Notes under the pieces: generated by a model | The model's input: only the letters and a program-made list of their open reading frames with translations | The model's database searches: none | What the model was told of the DNA's origin: nothing | In this document: in pieces, positions 52,582-59,694 of the stretch | How the letters are laid out: every line of letters begins with the position of its first letter | Position numbering within the stretch: the stretch's first letter is position 1 | Assembly: GCF_030160295.1 (NCBI RefSeq) | Contig: NZ_BSOB01000057.1 | Span: 1 to 59,753 of the forward strand | Length of the DNA stretch: 59,753 nucleotides | Source: Dyella acidisoli | GTDB lineage: Bacteria > Pseudomonadota > Gammaproteobacteria > Xanthomonadales > Rhodanobacteraceae | Direction: 5' to 3' | Made by a program: the position numbers and the translations under genes

Positions 52582-55054
52582 CATGTTGCCAATAACCCAT
52601 CTCAGATCAATTTCACCAACTGATCTTGAGATGTTTCTTAAGCTCGTTCTTCCTGTGGATGGCCCCTATTGGACGCTTGCCTATCAGCATCCCAGTCGCG
52701 TCGGCTCAATGTTGCATGCATCATTCACGAGCATTGAGGCTATGGTAGCCAAGTGCAAGGAGCTTGACGCTAGTGGCATGGAAGTATGGCACGCCGTTGC
52801 TTCGTATACGCAGCCGACCAAAGAGTCTCGTGGCAGAACAAAAGCCAACGTGGCTCACCTCAAATCCTTCTTTCTTGATATAGACGTTGATCCGCTCAAG
52901 CCAGTTAAGGCGTATGCCACCCGCGAGGATGCAGAGCGCGCGCTCACCGAGTTCGTGCGAGTTTTTGGCGAGCCATACCACCTTGCAGTGCATAGCGGTG
53001 GTGGGCTGCATGTGTACTGGCTTCTTGATGAAAGCATTTTGCGTGATGAATGGGAGCGCGTCGCACTCAAGTTTCAGGACGCGATTAAGTTGGCTGGACT
53101 GCTTGCCGATTCGTCACGCACTACGGATGCAGCATCCCTTTTGCGCCCCGCAGGTACAACTAACAAGAAATCAAAGTATGGTGATAAGGGGCAGCCAGTC
53201 GTTGCCTATCGCTCTCGATTTGGCGACATGGCCTTGGAGGAGTTTGAAGAGGCATGCGATCAGCTGCGAAGTAAAAAGTTGGCGATTGAGGGTGTCGAGC
53301 CGCCACGAGGAGTGGTAGAAACGGGCGTAACTGTTGCCGCAGCGTGGAAGCCATCTTGGTATGACGAACTGCCTGACGAAGTGAAAGTGCAGACGTTACG
53401 ATCTATGCTCGAAGCACTTCCTATCGAGCAAACCATCAGTCGAGATGATTGGTTGGCCGTAGGCATGGCGCTAGCCTGTGAAGGCCATCTTTCACACGAT
53501 ATAACGTTCCCGCTATGGGCAAATTGGTCTCAGAGCACGCCCGAAGGTGCTGACAGCTGGCGGGAGGATTCTGAAGAGCAGCAGCGTCGTCGCTACGAAG
53601 GTTTCAACCGCTCGGGTGTTGGGGCACTTATTACACGTGCATATAAGGCTGGCTGGTATCCCGGCTTACTTCACAAAAACGATGAAGGGTCAATCGCGCA
53701 CAATTCAGTAGTTGCGGCACACAAGTCCAGTGGCGAGCGATTCACTATTGAACAAGCAAAGGCTTACCTAAAGGACAATGTGATTTACGTAAGTACTGAA
53801 AACACATATATCCATGATGGACTTTCGCTTCCCAAAGAGTCTTTCAATACAGTATTGGGATCGCTTATGCCTCGCACGAAGCGAGGAAACATAATTGATG
53901 CCAGCACTCTTGTGAAAGAGGGGGCTGCCGTATTTGCTGACTATGCCGACTACAAGCCGGGTTTTCCTCGTATATTTGCGGACTCCGATAAGCGCGTGGT
54001 GGTGAACACATATGAGCCTCTCGATCTAGAGCCGAGCGAAGCCAGCCCCGAGGATATGAAGACGTTTGGGGAATACCTGAATCATCTATCCGGCAACAGC
54101 AAGGAGACAAAAGCTGGAATTCGTAGTGTGCTCGTTAAGTACGGCTACCTTTACATGCACCCATCGAAGCGTATTCGTCAGGCCACGGTTCTTGTCGGAA
54201 AAGTTGAAGGAAGCGGTAAAAGTACACTCATGCAGACCATACCGACTGCTTTATTTGGAGTCGGCAACGTTCACTGTGTGGAAAATCGCGAGGTAAACTC
54301 GAATTTCAATGGTTACGCACAAGGTGCCCGCATCCTAGTTTTTCCTGAGCTATGGTTAGGAAACCGCAGGGATGCCGAAGCGCGAGCTAATGAACTAAAG
54401 CCGCTCATATCTGACAACCGAATCTCAGTAACGAAGAAGTTTCGTGAGTCTAAGGGTGTAGATAACGTCACAACGATCTTTGCGAGCAGCAATTACGTTG
54501 ATGCGGCCTTCTTTGGTTTGTATGACCGCCGCTATCACGTAATTTCAACTGATGCGCCGCAGATGCCACCCGATCTTGCTCGGCGTATCCATGACCTTAT
54601 CGAAAATCGACCGGGGTCACTTCTTTGGATGGTGCTGAAAATTTGGGAGAAATATGGCGCAGACTTCGATCCTGATGCACCAGCGCCACAGACCAAAGCA
54701 AAAAAAGAAATGCTGGAGGCCAACCGTAGTGAATGGGCACAGTGGATGCACGATAGCTTTGAAAGCCGCGCATGGCCATTCAATGGAGACGCTGTAGCAG
54801 TTGATGACGTGAAAACTGCAATGGGTGAGCGATTTCGCCCCATGCCTTCCGATGCCGCCATCCGGAACGAACTATCCAATATCGTTACTGGTTCGACACG
54901 CATGCAAGCTATGCGCAAGATGGGTGGAAAGAAGACCGAATCGAAGCGTGTCTTCGTTTTGCGAAATATCCAAAGCTGGATTGATGCCGGACCGTCAGCA
55001 CTCTACGATCACTACGTTGAAACTGTTATCAAATGTCGTTCAGCAACGCCTTAA
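52568..55054 (+). CDS. Primase-helicase of a P4-like satellite replication module
   Basis: 828 aa. Residues 1-230 are an archaeo-eukaryotic-type primase domain as in RepB/PrimPol proteins: FFLDIDVDPLKPVKAYATRE supplies the DxD metal residues and LAVHSGGGLHVYWLLDES the SGGGLHVYW signature. A PriCT-2-like segment follows (about 290-365: DWLAVGMALACEGHLSHDIT, ADSWREDSEEQQRRRYEGFN). The C-terminal half is an SF3/DUF5906-type helicase with Walker A GKVEGSGKST (about 543-552), Walker B-like RILVFPELWLG and sensor segment TTIFASSNYVDAAF. This fusion is analogous to the P4 alpha protein, which primes, unwinds and recognises the origin. Its base composition is lower in GC than the host genes. Confidence 0.88.
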   Translation: MAQINMLPITHLRSISPTDLEMFLKLVLPVDGPYWTLAYQHPSRVGSMLHASFTSIEAMVAKCKELDASGMEVWHAVASYTQPTKESRGRTKANVAHLKSFFLDIDVDPLKPVKAYATREDAERALTEFVRVFGEPYHLAVHSGGGLHVYWLLDESILRDEWERVALKFQDAIKLAGLLADSSRTTDAASLLRPAGTTNKKSKYGDKGQPVVAYRSRFGDMALEEFEEACDQLRSKKLAIEGVEPPRGVVETGVTVAAAWKPSWYDELPDEVKVQTLRSMLEALPIEQTISRDDWLAVGMALACEGHLSHDITFPLWANWSQSTPEGADSWREDSEEQQRRRYEGFNRSGVGALITRAYKAGWYPGLLHKNDEGSIAHNSVVAAHKSSGERFTIEQAKAYLKDNVIYVSTENTYIHDGLSLPKESFNTVLGSLMPRTKRGNIIDASTLVKEGAAVFADYADYKPGFPRIFADSDKRVVVNTYEPLDLEPSEASPEDMKTFGEYLNHLSGNSKETKAGIRSVLVKYGYLYMHPSKRIRQATVLVGKVEGSGKSTLMQTIPTALFGVGNVHCVENREVNSNFNGYAQGARILVFPELWLGNRRDAEARANELKPLISDNRISVTKKFRESKGVDNVTTIFASSNYVDAAFFGLYDRRYHVISTDAPQMPPDLARRIHDLIENRPGSLLWMVLKIWEKYGADFDPDAPAPQTKAKKEMLEANRSEWAQWMHDSFESRAWPFNGDAVAVDDVKTAMGERFRPMPSDAAIRNELSNIVTGSTRMQAMRKMGGKKTESKRVFVLRNIQSWIDAGPSALYDHYVETVIKCRSATP

Positions 55055-55549
55055 TTAAACGCATCCGTTTCCCTCCCATCGCCAACTAAAGATGCGCCCA
55101 CGTGGATCAGTGAATATTGATATTTTGCAGGAAATCATCAGTTCTCCGCCCTCTGGCGTAGGCATGCCACCCGCAGTTTGCCAAGTGAAGACGGTATTTT
55201 GATTTGGCATTTTGTACACACCGGTTGGCGCGCCCCACGCCATAATCAATTCGTTGATGTCGCCCCCAACCCAACTATTTAATGTGGTCTCAAACTTTTG
55301 CCGTCGCTGCGCCATGGCAGTCCGAATTTCATCAGGCGACTTAATCTGTGAAAAGTCAGGTTGCCATGGCGCAGCTTGCGGAACCGTATATTGCTGCTGA
55401 TTGGTACTTTGCGTAGTTGGTTCAGTTGCGAAAGCTGTTTGCGATGATTGGGATGCAGTTTCCGATGCAACGTTTTGTGCGTATGCCACCTCTCCATACG
55501 TGAGAGACAACATGAAAATAGCTGAAGCCAGGACAACTGATTGGCACAT
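55055..55549 (-). CDS. Exported protein of unknown function, element cargo
   Basis: 164 aa. The signal peptide ends near VAYAQ. A Gln/Ser/Thr-rich linker (to about residue 60) leads to a compact C-terminal domain: DEIRTAMAQRRQKFETTLNS, WVGGDINELIMAWGAPTGVY, QNTVFTWQTAGGMPTP and FTDPRGRIFSWRWEGNGCV. The WGxP-x(n)-G/NTVxxW and GRIxxWRWEGNxC features recur in small secreted proteins of proteobacteria, including on plasmids and islands, but have no assigned activity. It is transcribed leftward, convergent with the primase gene, whose stop codon abuts its own. Confidence 0.75.
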   Translation of the reverse strand: MCQSVVLASAIFMLSLTYGEVAYAQNVASETASQSSQTAFATEPTTQSTNQQQYTVPQAAPWQPDFSQIKSPDEIRTAMAQRRQKFETTLNSWVGGDINELIMAWGAPTGVYKMPNQNTVFTWQTAGGMPTPEGGELMISCKISIFTDPRGRIFSWRWEGNGCV

Positions 55550-55639
55550 GGCTACTCTCCGTAGTTTTCTATAAGTCAGCTACGCCAGTTTGGCGAACGC
55601 GCCCCATATCATTGAAGCGAATATACGTTCTAGGGCTGT

Positions 55640-56101
55640 CTAGAGCATGAGCCGGTAATGATTGCCTTTGTTGTCTTTGCCTTCGCCTTCGCCGGTACCT
55701 GCATAAGTCACTTGGTAAACGACATCGATCACCGTACCTTTAGTGCCGACCAATATGCCTGCACCGTTCTGATAGCCGGGACGTGAAATTGAATAGCTAG
55801 AACTTGATACGTAGGTGCTGAAGGTTTCGCCGGGGTTGGATGCAACCGCACTTCCGTAGGTAGACGTCTGTACGGCGTTCTGAATCGACTGAGCTTCGCC
55901 GGTGAAGGTTTCCCCGGATGCTGTCGGTCCGGCAGTCACGATGCTTTTGCCATCCCTGTTGGTATGCGTAGTGAACGGGATAACCTCGCCAGTAGCGAGG
56001 TTGTAAATACGTCCACTGAAAACTCGGTCTGCGGGGACAGTGGAGCAACCAGCCAAAGCCAAAAGCGACGCTATAGTGAACAATGCAATGATCTTACGCA
56101 T
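55640..56101 (-). CDS. Lipoprotein of unknown function, element cargo
   Basis: 153 aa with a signal peptide and lipobox LALAGC (Cys19), so it is lipid-anchored, probably to the outer membrane. The mature part has CSTVPADRVFSGRIYNLATG, EVIPFTTHTNRDGKSIVTAG, a Gly/Ser-rich middle and GTVIDVVYQVTYAGTGEGEG near the end, giving a beta-rich picture. It lies 90 bp upstream of the other exported protein on the same strand, so the two may form an operon. Candidate roles (surface exclusion, phage receptor masking, envelope modification) are guesses from location only. Confidence 0.7.
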   Translation of the reverse strand: MRKIIALFTIASLLALAGCSTVPADRVFSGRIYNLATGEVIPFTTHTNRDGKSIVTAGPTASGETFTGEAQSIQNAVQTSTYGSAVASNPGETFSTYVSSSSYSISRPGYQNGAGILVGTKGTVIDVVYQVTYAGTGEGEGKDNKGNHYRLML

Positions 56102-56298
56102 GACACCCTCCGTAGATTGCCAGTATGTACAACTCGTTACATATCAGATGCACCGGCCACGATTTCTACCGTCAGATTGATGCAGGTGCACTTATCCCCT
56201 TGCTTGTCTCTTGGTCTGCTAGCGAGACAGTGGCTAAGCCAAGTATAGCTACTAGGTGTAGATGATGTAGGCGTAACCCGAGGCAGTTTATAGCTTGT

Positions 56299-56326
56299 GT
56301 GCCCACTGTCTCAGATAGGTGGGCAC
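56299..56326. promoter_or_regulatory. Inverted repeat at the start of the XRE regulator gene, candidate operator
   Basis: GTGCCCAC (56299-56306), 12-bp spacer, GTGGGCAC (56319-56326): perfect 8-bp arms at a 20-bp centre-to-centre distance, ending two bases before the preferred GTG start at 56328. The arrangement suits a dimeric repressor controlling its own gene and perhaps the divergent lipoprotein gene. Confidence 0.55.
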
Positions 56327-56327
56327 C

Positions 56328-56735
56328 GTGAAACGGTTGAAACCCAAGGCACCCAGTCGAGTTGCCCAGAAGTCGCAGTACCGTGCAGAGTACCGAGCGA
56401 TCTTTGAAACGCTCCGGGAAACGAGGCTTGAAGCCGGATTGACCCAGATCGACCTAGCCGAACGACTCGGGCGCAGCCAGAACTACGTGAGCCAAGCCGA
56501 ACTGGGCTACAAGCGGTTGGACGGCTTGCAGCTCTGGGACTGGATGCACGCTTGCAGTAGCGACATGGAGCAGTTCGGGCGAGCCGTAGAAGCTGGGGTG
56601 AAGGTTGCGCAACAAGGGGCGACTGAGGCCAAGCCAACCAAGCCCAGCACGAAGAAGGCGAGTAAAGGAGGGGCGCGGGGGATGCCAACAGCGGCATCAA
56701 GTAAAGGCTATAGTCCTCATCCCAAAAAGCGATGA
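56328..56735 (+). CDS. XRE-family helix-turn-helix regulator
   Basis: About 135 aa. Residues 20-75 form a Cro/C1-type HTH: YRAIFETLRETRLEAGLTQI, DLAERLGRSQNYVSQAELGY and KRLDGLQLWDWMHACSSDME. The rest is a helical and then Lys/Ala/Pro-rich basic tail (QQGATEAKPTKPSTKKASKG). It probably represses element genes. The GTG at 56328 has AGGTGG at proper spacing; GTG 56319 would start within the inverted repeat. Divergent from the two exported-protein genes. Confidence 0.85.
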   Translation: MKRLKPKAPSRVAQKSQYRAEYRAIFETLRETRLEAGLTQIDLAERLGRSQNYVSQAELGYKRLDGLQLWDWMHACSSDMEQFGRAVEAGVKVAQQGATEAKPTKPSTKKASKGGARGMPTAASSKGYSPHPKKR

Positions 56736-56891
56736 AGTGACTTGATCGAGTATGTCGTGCACTCTGCTGACTCGGTTCCGATATAAGTAACTCTACTGTA
56801 GAAAGATGATCCGGCTTGGCTCAATTGAAATTGAGTCGTGCCTGCGGGGCATAATATAAATCTTCACCTCTCGCATTAAAGGCCGACGAAC

Positions 56892-57302
56892 ATGGGTGAC
56901 ATGTCCAGTATGGATTTTGAAGAATATTGGTATAACGAGGTAGGCCCAAATGATCTTCCGGTTGAAGACTTTGTGCGCGTCGTCGAAATGTGGAGTGGTG
57001 AAAAGGCCAAACGAGTTGAACGCTATGCCAAACGAAAAGGAGGCAAGCCTGAGCGAGTTAGTGGACCGCATGCAGAGGTATCTCACGAAACAAAGGATAC
57101 GATCATGGGAGCGATCACTCCAGATGATCTCAAAGAGGTCGGTTGTGATAATCCCGATGTCTACGTTAATGCTAGGGATGATGACCGTATCGTCCTCGTA
57201 AGATCGAGAGCGCATGCACAAAGCAATGGTCGATCGAGGAAGCATGTAACCATGCGTACGGGCCAGAGATGTACTCGGCAACGACTACAAGAACAAGATT
57301 AA
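56892..57302 (+). CDS. Hypothetical element protein, probably frameshifted
   Basis: 136 aa in the open frame. The first two thirds look genuine: MGDMSSMDFEEYWYNEVGPN, DLPVEDFVRVVEMWSGEKAK and MGAITPDDLKEVGCDNPDVY. From about 57200 the frame turns into low-quality basic sequence, while the other two forward frames hold plausible protein: KIESACTKQWSIEEACNHAY (57200-57259 and a little beyond) and NDYKNKINILKLTTATEPEV followed by FVFIEVETESERVFSLIQRH (57280-57400, stop at 57409-57411). The simplest reading is one gene of about 170 codons ending at 57411 that has suffered two indels. No family is recognised. Weak ribosome binding site (AAAGG). Confidence 0.5.
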   Translation: MGDMSSMDFEEYWYNEVGPNDLPVEDFVRVVEMWSGEKAKRVERYAKRKGGKPERVSGPHAEVSHETKDTIMGAITPDDLKEVGCDNPDVYVNARDDDRIVLVRSRAHAQSNGRSRKHVTMRTGQRCTRQRLQEQD

Positions 57303-57524
57303 TATTTTGAAGCTCACCACTGCCACCGAACCAGAGGTGTTCGTTTTTATTGAGGTTGAAACAGAATCAGAAAGAGTATTTAGTTTAATTCAGCGCCACA
57401 CAGATGAATGACAGGTGGCGTACCCCAACTACTCAGTACTGACAAATCGAGTCAGGAAAACCATACCTAGACAGCGCAGCAAGGTACGAGTCATCGCGCA
57501 TATCATCGCCTCCATCACGGGAGT

Positions 57525-57801
57525 TGATGACAGCCAAACACAGACAGGGTGCGGCTTGCAGGGCTTGTCATCACTATCATCACTCTTTTTCTAATTCAGT
57601 AGAAAAATAAAAGAAAAAGAGAGGCGCGCTCCCACCTGCCGCGCCAGCACGCCGCCAACTGGTGCGCACTTTTTGCTGATGACATGATGACAGCACCACC
57701 ACGCGAGCCTAAGTTTTTGAAAGGGGCGAAAAATTTTGGGGCTATCACGCATGCGCGTCCCTAGGTGGGCCGCGATGACAGCCGGGGGTGTATTGATGAC
57801 T
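57525..57801. repeat. TGATGACA iterons, candidate replication origin
   Basis: Exact TGATGACA at 57525-57532, 57677-57684 and 57685-57692 (a tandem pair), and its complement TGTCATCA at 57566-57573. One-mismatch copies lie at 57575-57582 (complement), 57773-57780 and 57794-57801. An A-rich segment AGAAAAATAAAAGAAAAAGA at 57601-57620 sits between them and could be the unwinding region. The mix resembles the ori/crr iterons recognised by the P4 alpha protein. Confidence 0.55.
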
Positions 57802-57921
57802 CGGTCCACATGGGGGACCTTGACGCTCGATGCAGGCCAGTGCCGGGCGCACCCACTCAAAACGAACTGAGCAAGCCTGCAATGCCATGACTGGCGATCG
57901 AAATCTAAGCGGTCTATTAGA

Positions 57922-57943
57922 GGGGGTATTTATGGGGGTATCT
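57922..57943 (+). repeat. Two GGGGGTAT direct repeats, right end of element
   Basis: GGGGGTAT at 57922-57929 and GGGGGTATCT at 57934-57943, 54 bp before the attachment core. Counterparts at the left end are at 50237-50277. Likely arm-type sites for the integrase or its accessory protein. Confidence 0.6.
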
Positions 57944-57996
57944 AGTAACTTCTTATATGCATAAATGCAATATAATCAAAAGCTTATATGTTAATT

Positions 57997-58018
57997 TTCG
58001 ATTCCTATTTCCGCACCA
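57997..58018 (+). other. attR, partial tRNA-Thr 3' end
   Basis: TTCGATTCCTATTTCCGCAC plus CA: identical to the tRNA-Thr end apart from one missing G in the acceptor strand. It marks the right junction with the host chromosome. Confidence 0.85.
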
Positions 58019-58030
58019 GCTTGAAAATTG

Positions 58031-58067
58031 AAAAAGCCCTGGAAATCAAGTTTCCAGGGCTTTTTTT
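58031..58067 (+). terminator. Rho-independent terminator, probably the original tRNA-Thr terminator
   Basis: AAAGCCCTGGAAA / TTTCCAGGGCTTT with loop TCAAG and a run of seven T. It begins 13 bp after attR, the distance expected if it ended tRNA-Thr transcription before the element inserted. It also serves the leftward gene that follows. Confidence 0.85.
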
Positions 58068-58089
58068 CGTGAATCATGGGTTCCATCGA

Positions 58090-58674
58090 TCACTTCGAGA
58101 TAATACCAAGCTCTTTCCCCAGGGCATCGTCGACGTCGCAATATGGCTTCGACGCTTCAATTCGGCGATCAAACTGGAAGTAGACCGGTGGCCGCCCAAT
58201 GCTTCCGTCCTTGTTTTCTTGCAGACGATAAACATCGAAGTGCACAGGTTCAGCGTCAACATACGTCTGCCCGAAATCCCGCTCGGCGATCACCAGCCAT
58301 GCACCCTGGCTTCTCGATGACGTGAGAAGACGATAGTCGTGAAGCACGCAGTCGGCGCCACCGCTTGTCGTCAACTGCAGGATCTCTGGCTTCCCGCTGT
58401 CGCGCGGGAACGCAGGCACGATGTTCAACACGTTGCCGGCCTGGCGGTCGGACGGCCCTTCCATATAGATCGTCGCGACTGAGAAACCGTGCGCGTTGTA
58501 GTTCTCCCGGTCAGCGACAATGACGGTGGCCGCGTGCCCATCCAACGTGACATGGTTAAAGCCGTTGGTGAGGGGAACCGGTCGCGCATCTCCAAATTGC
58601 CCCGCCAGCGCAGGCTGCGCAACAGCGAAGACCGACGCGCCAACCAACCAAAATGGAAAGATCTTCATGGACAT
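58090..58674 (-). CDS. Periplasmic CarG-like protein
   Basis: 194 aa with a signal peptide (MSMKIFPFWLVGASVFAVAQ, cleaved near ALAGQ). The mature protein reads GHAATVIVADRENYNAHGFS, TSGGADCVLHDYRLLTSSRS, GAWLVIAERDFGQTYVDAEP, VHFDVYRLQENKDGSIGRPP and ends with SKPYCDVDDALGKELGI. The RENYNAHGF, SGGADC..HDYRLL and YCDV features match the CarG family (carbapenem self-resistance proteins of Erwinia/Serratia carbapenem clusters and many homologues of unknown role). Two Cys can form a disulfide. No car biosynthetic genes are nearby, so antibiotic resistance is not implied. Confidence 0.7.
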   Translation of the reverse strand: MSMKIFPFWLVGASVFAVAQPALAGQFGDARPVPLTNGFNHVTLDGHAATVIVADRENYNAHGFSVATIYMEGPSDRQAGNVLNIVPAFPRDSGKPEILQLTTSGGADCVLHDYRLLTSSRSQGAWLVIAERDFGQTYVDAEPVHFDVYRLQENKDGSIGRPPVYFQFDRRIEASKPYCDVDDALGKELGIISK

Positions 58675-58865
58675 AGCAGTCCATCCTTAGGCGACTATTT
58701 ATCTATTTAAGGATAACGAGAAGATGGGGCGCATACATGACTAAGGACGACAGCATGACATGGGTCAAGTGGCCACTACCGCCCGGCAGATGGCGCAGAT
58801 AGCATGATCCAAGCGTAGATCGTCAAAGTTACCGCCCGGCGATAACTCAGGAGAGGAGTGCGGAG

Positions 58866-59135
58866 ATGAGCTACAAGCAGCCCCCGCTCAATCGCGGAGT
58901 CAATCCCATGAAGATGAATTGGCTATGGCGATTGATCTGCGAAGTTGGATATGTGGCCGTTGATGATGTCGTAGCTGCGCTGGAGAGAGCGGATATTCAA
59001 GTGAATTACGAACGCGCGCAGGGCTGGCTCAAAGCAGAAGGTGAAGACGGTTATTTCCCGCTTACCATTGCAGAGCTGGAGCAGAATTTGCGCGCGCTTC
59101 AATCTGTTCGATCTATTTCATTGCAGTCCGAATAG
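58866..59135 (+). CDS. Small hypothetical protein
   Basis: 89 aa preceded by GGAGAGGAG-type ribosome binding sequence. Predominantly helical: MNWLWRLICEVGYVAVDDVV, AALERADIQVNYERAQGWLK, AEGEDGYFPLTIAELEQNLR. The ADIQVNYERAQGWLKAEGEDGY stretch faintly resembles DUF1456-type repeats (VEVSREELSAWLRKEDEPGY), which are short helical domains of unknown function, but the match is weak. No export signal. It converges with the PspC gene. Confidence 0.7.
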   Translation: MSYKQPPLNRGVNPMKMNWLWRLICEVGYVAVDDVVAALERADIQVNYERAQGWLKAEGEDGYFPLTIAELEQNLRALQSVRSISLQSE

Positions 59136-59164
59136 ATACGTTGTGCGGTAAGCGCCGTGAATGA

Positions 59165-59383
59165 TCAGGCGGTGACAGCATCGTAATCGACCGGCTCGGC
59201 TGGCCACGGTGGCACCACGATCCACAGCACGAAATAAATCAATCCACCAATGCCCGCACCCAGGAACAACAAAAGCCATAGCGCCCGGATCAGCCACGTT
59301 GGTGCGCCCATGGCATAAGCGAGGCCGGCGCACACACCACCAAGCCAGGCCGCTTTCTTTACACGTTTGAATGGGCGATCCAT
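59165..59383 (-). CDS. PspC-domain membrane protein
   Basis: 72 aa. FKRVKKAAWLGGVCAGLAYA is the PspC signature (basic start, GGVCAGLA), followed by the membrane-spanning IRALWLLLFLGAGIGGLIYF with VLWIVVPP, exactly the PF04024 layout. In enterobacteria PspC takes part in the phage-shock response at the inner membrane; stand-alone PspC proteins are of uncertain role. No pspA or pspB nearby. The ATG at 59383 has GGAG upstream and is preferred to 59410. Confidence 0.88.
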   Translation of the reverse strand: MDRPFKRVKKAAWLGGVCAGLAYAMGAPTWLIRALWLLLFLGAGIGGLIYFVLWIVVPPWPAEPVDYDAVTA

Positions 59384-59627
59384 GAGTGACGCTCCTGATT
59401 GATTGGGCAAGTTCGATCCTATATTGCGCGAATTTGGTCACCAGTGCGGGAAGTCCTGAAAGCCGGGCTTGCAACGGCAGTCAGTGCAACGTTCGTTTAG
59501 CGATGAACGTATTGTCTCGATCTATCTACGCCCAGCCACATGCGAAGTGCGCGCCTCTTCACGCAGTCATCACAAATGACTGAACCACGGCTGCTGATCA
59601 TCACCGTCCTACACGCTGAGAACGGGT

Positions 59628-59654
59628 GATGGAATGCTAGATTGCGCCTTCCAT
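59628..59654 (+). promoter_or_regulatory. Promoter-like element shared with the gene at 32932
   Basis: TGATGGAATGCTAGATTGCG followed by CCTTCCA, about 40 bp ahead of the ATG at 59695. See 32871-32894 for the related copy. TAGATT is a candidate -10. Confidence 0.4.
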
Positions 59655-59694
59655 CGGTGCAGGGTGCACCATCAACCCAAGAAGGGGATCTTGT

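Larger units (their letters stand above)
57412..57996. other. Non-coding right arm of the element
   Basis: No convincing gene. It holds the TGATGACA iterons (57525-57801), an A-rich block at 57598-57620, and two GGGGGTAT repeats near the attachment site. A leftward frame at 57591-57860 is considered chance. Confidence 0.6.
50100..58018 (+). mobile_element. 7.9-kb P4-like integrative element in tRNA-Thr
   Basis: Bounded by the tRNA-Thr 3' end (50100-50122) and a 22-nt copy of it at 57997-58018 that lacks one G. In order it holds a tyrosine integrase, a 97-aa gene, an AlpA-like regulator, a 115-aa gene, a primase-helicase, two leftward genes for exported proteins, an XRE regulator, a probably frameshifted hypothetical gene and an iteron-rich non-coding stretch. 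GGGGGTAT repeats occur inside both ends. The primase gene is visibly richer in A+T and uses codons rare in the neighbouring host genes. There are no recognisable capsid, terminase, conjugation or toxin-antitoxin genes, so it would need a helper to spread. Boundaries rest on the repeated tRNA end. Confidence 0.88.

Noticed and set aside
57591-57860. Leftward 89-codon open frame in the right arm of the element
   Set aside because: It runs through the iterons and A-rich block, has no ribosome binding site and no protein-like pattern.
58090-58674. Carbapenem resistance gene
   Set aside because: CarG-like proteins are widespread without carbapenem clusters, and no related biosynthesis or CarF gene is adjacent.
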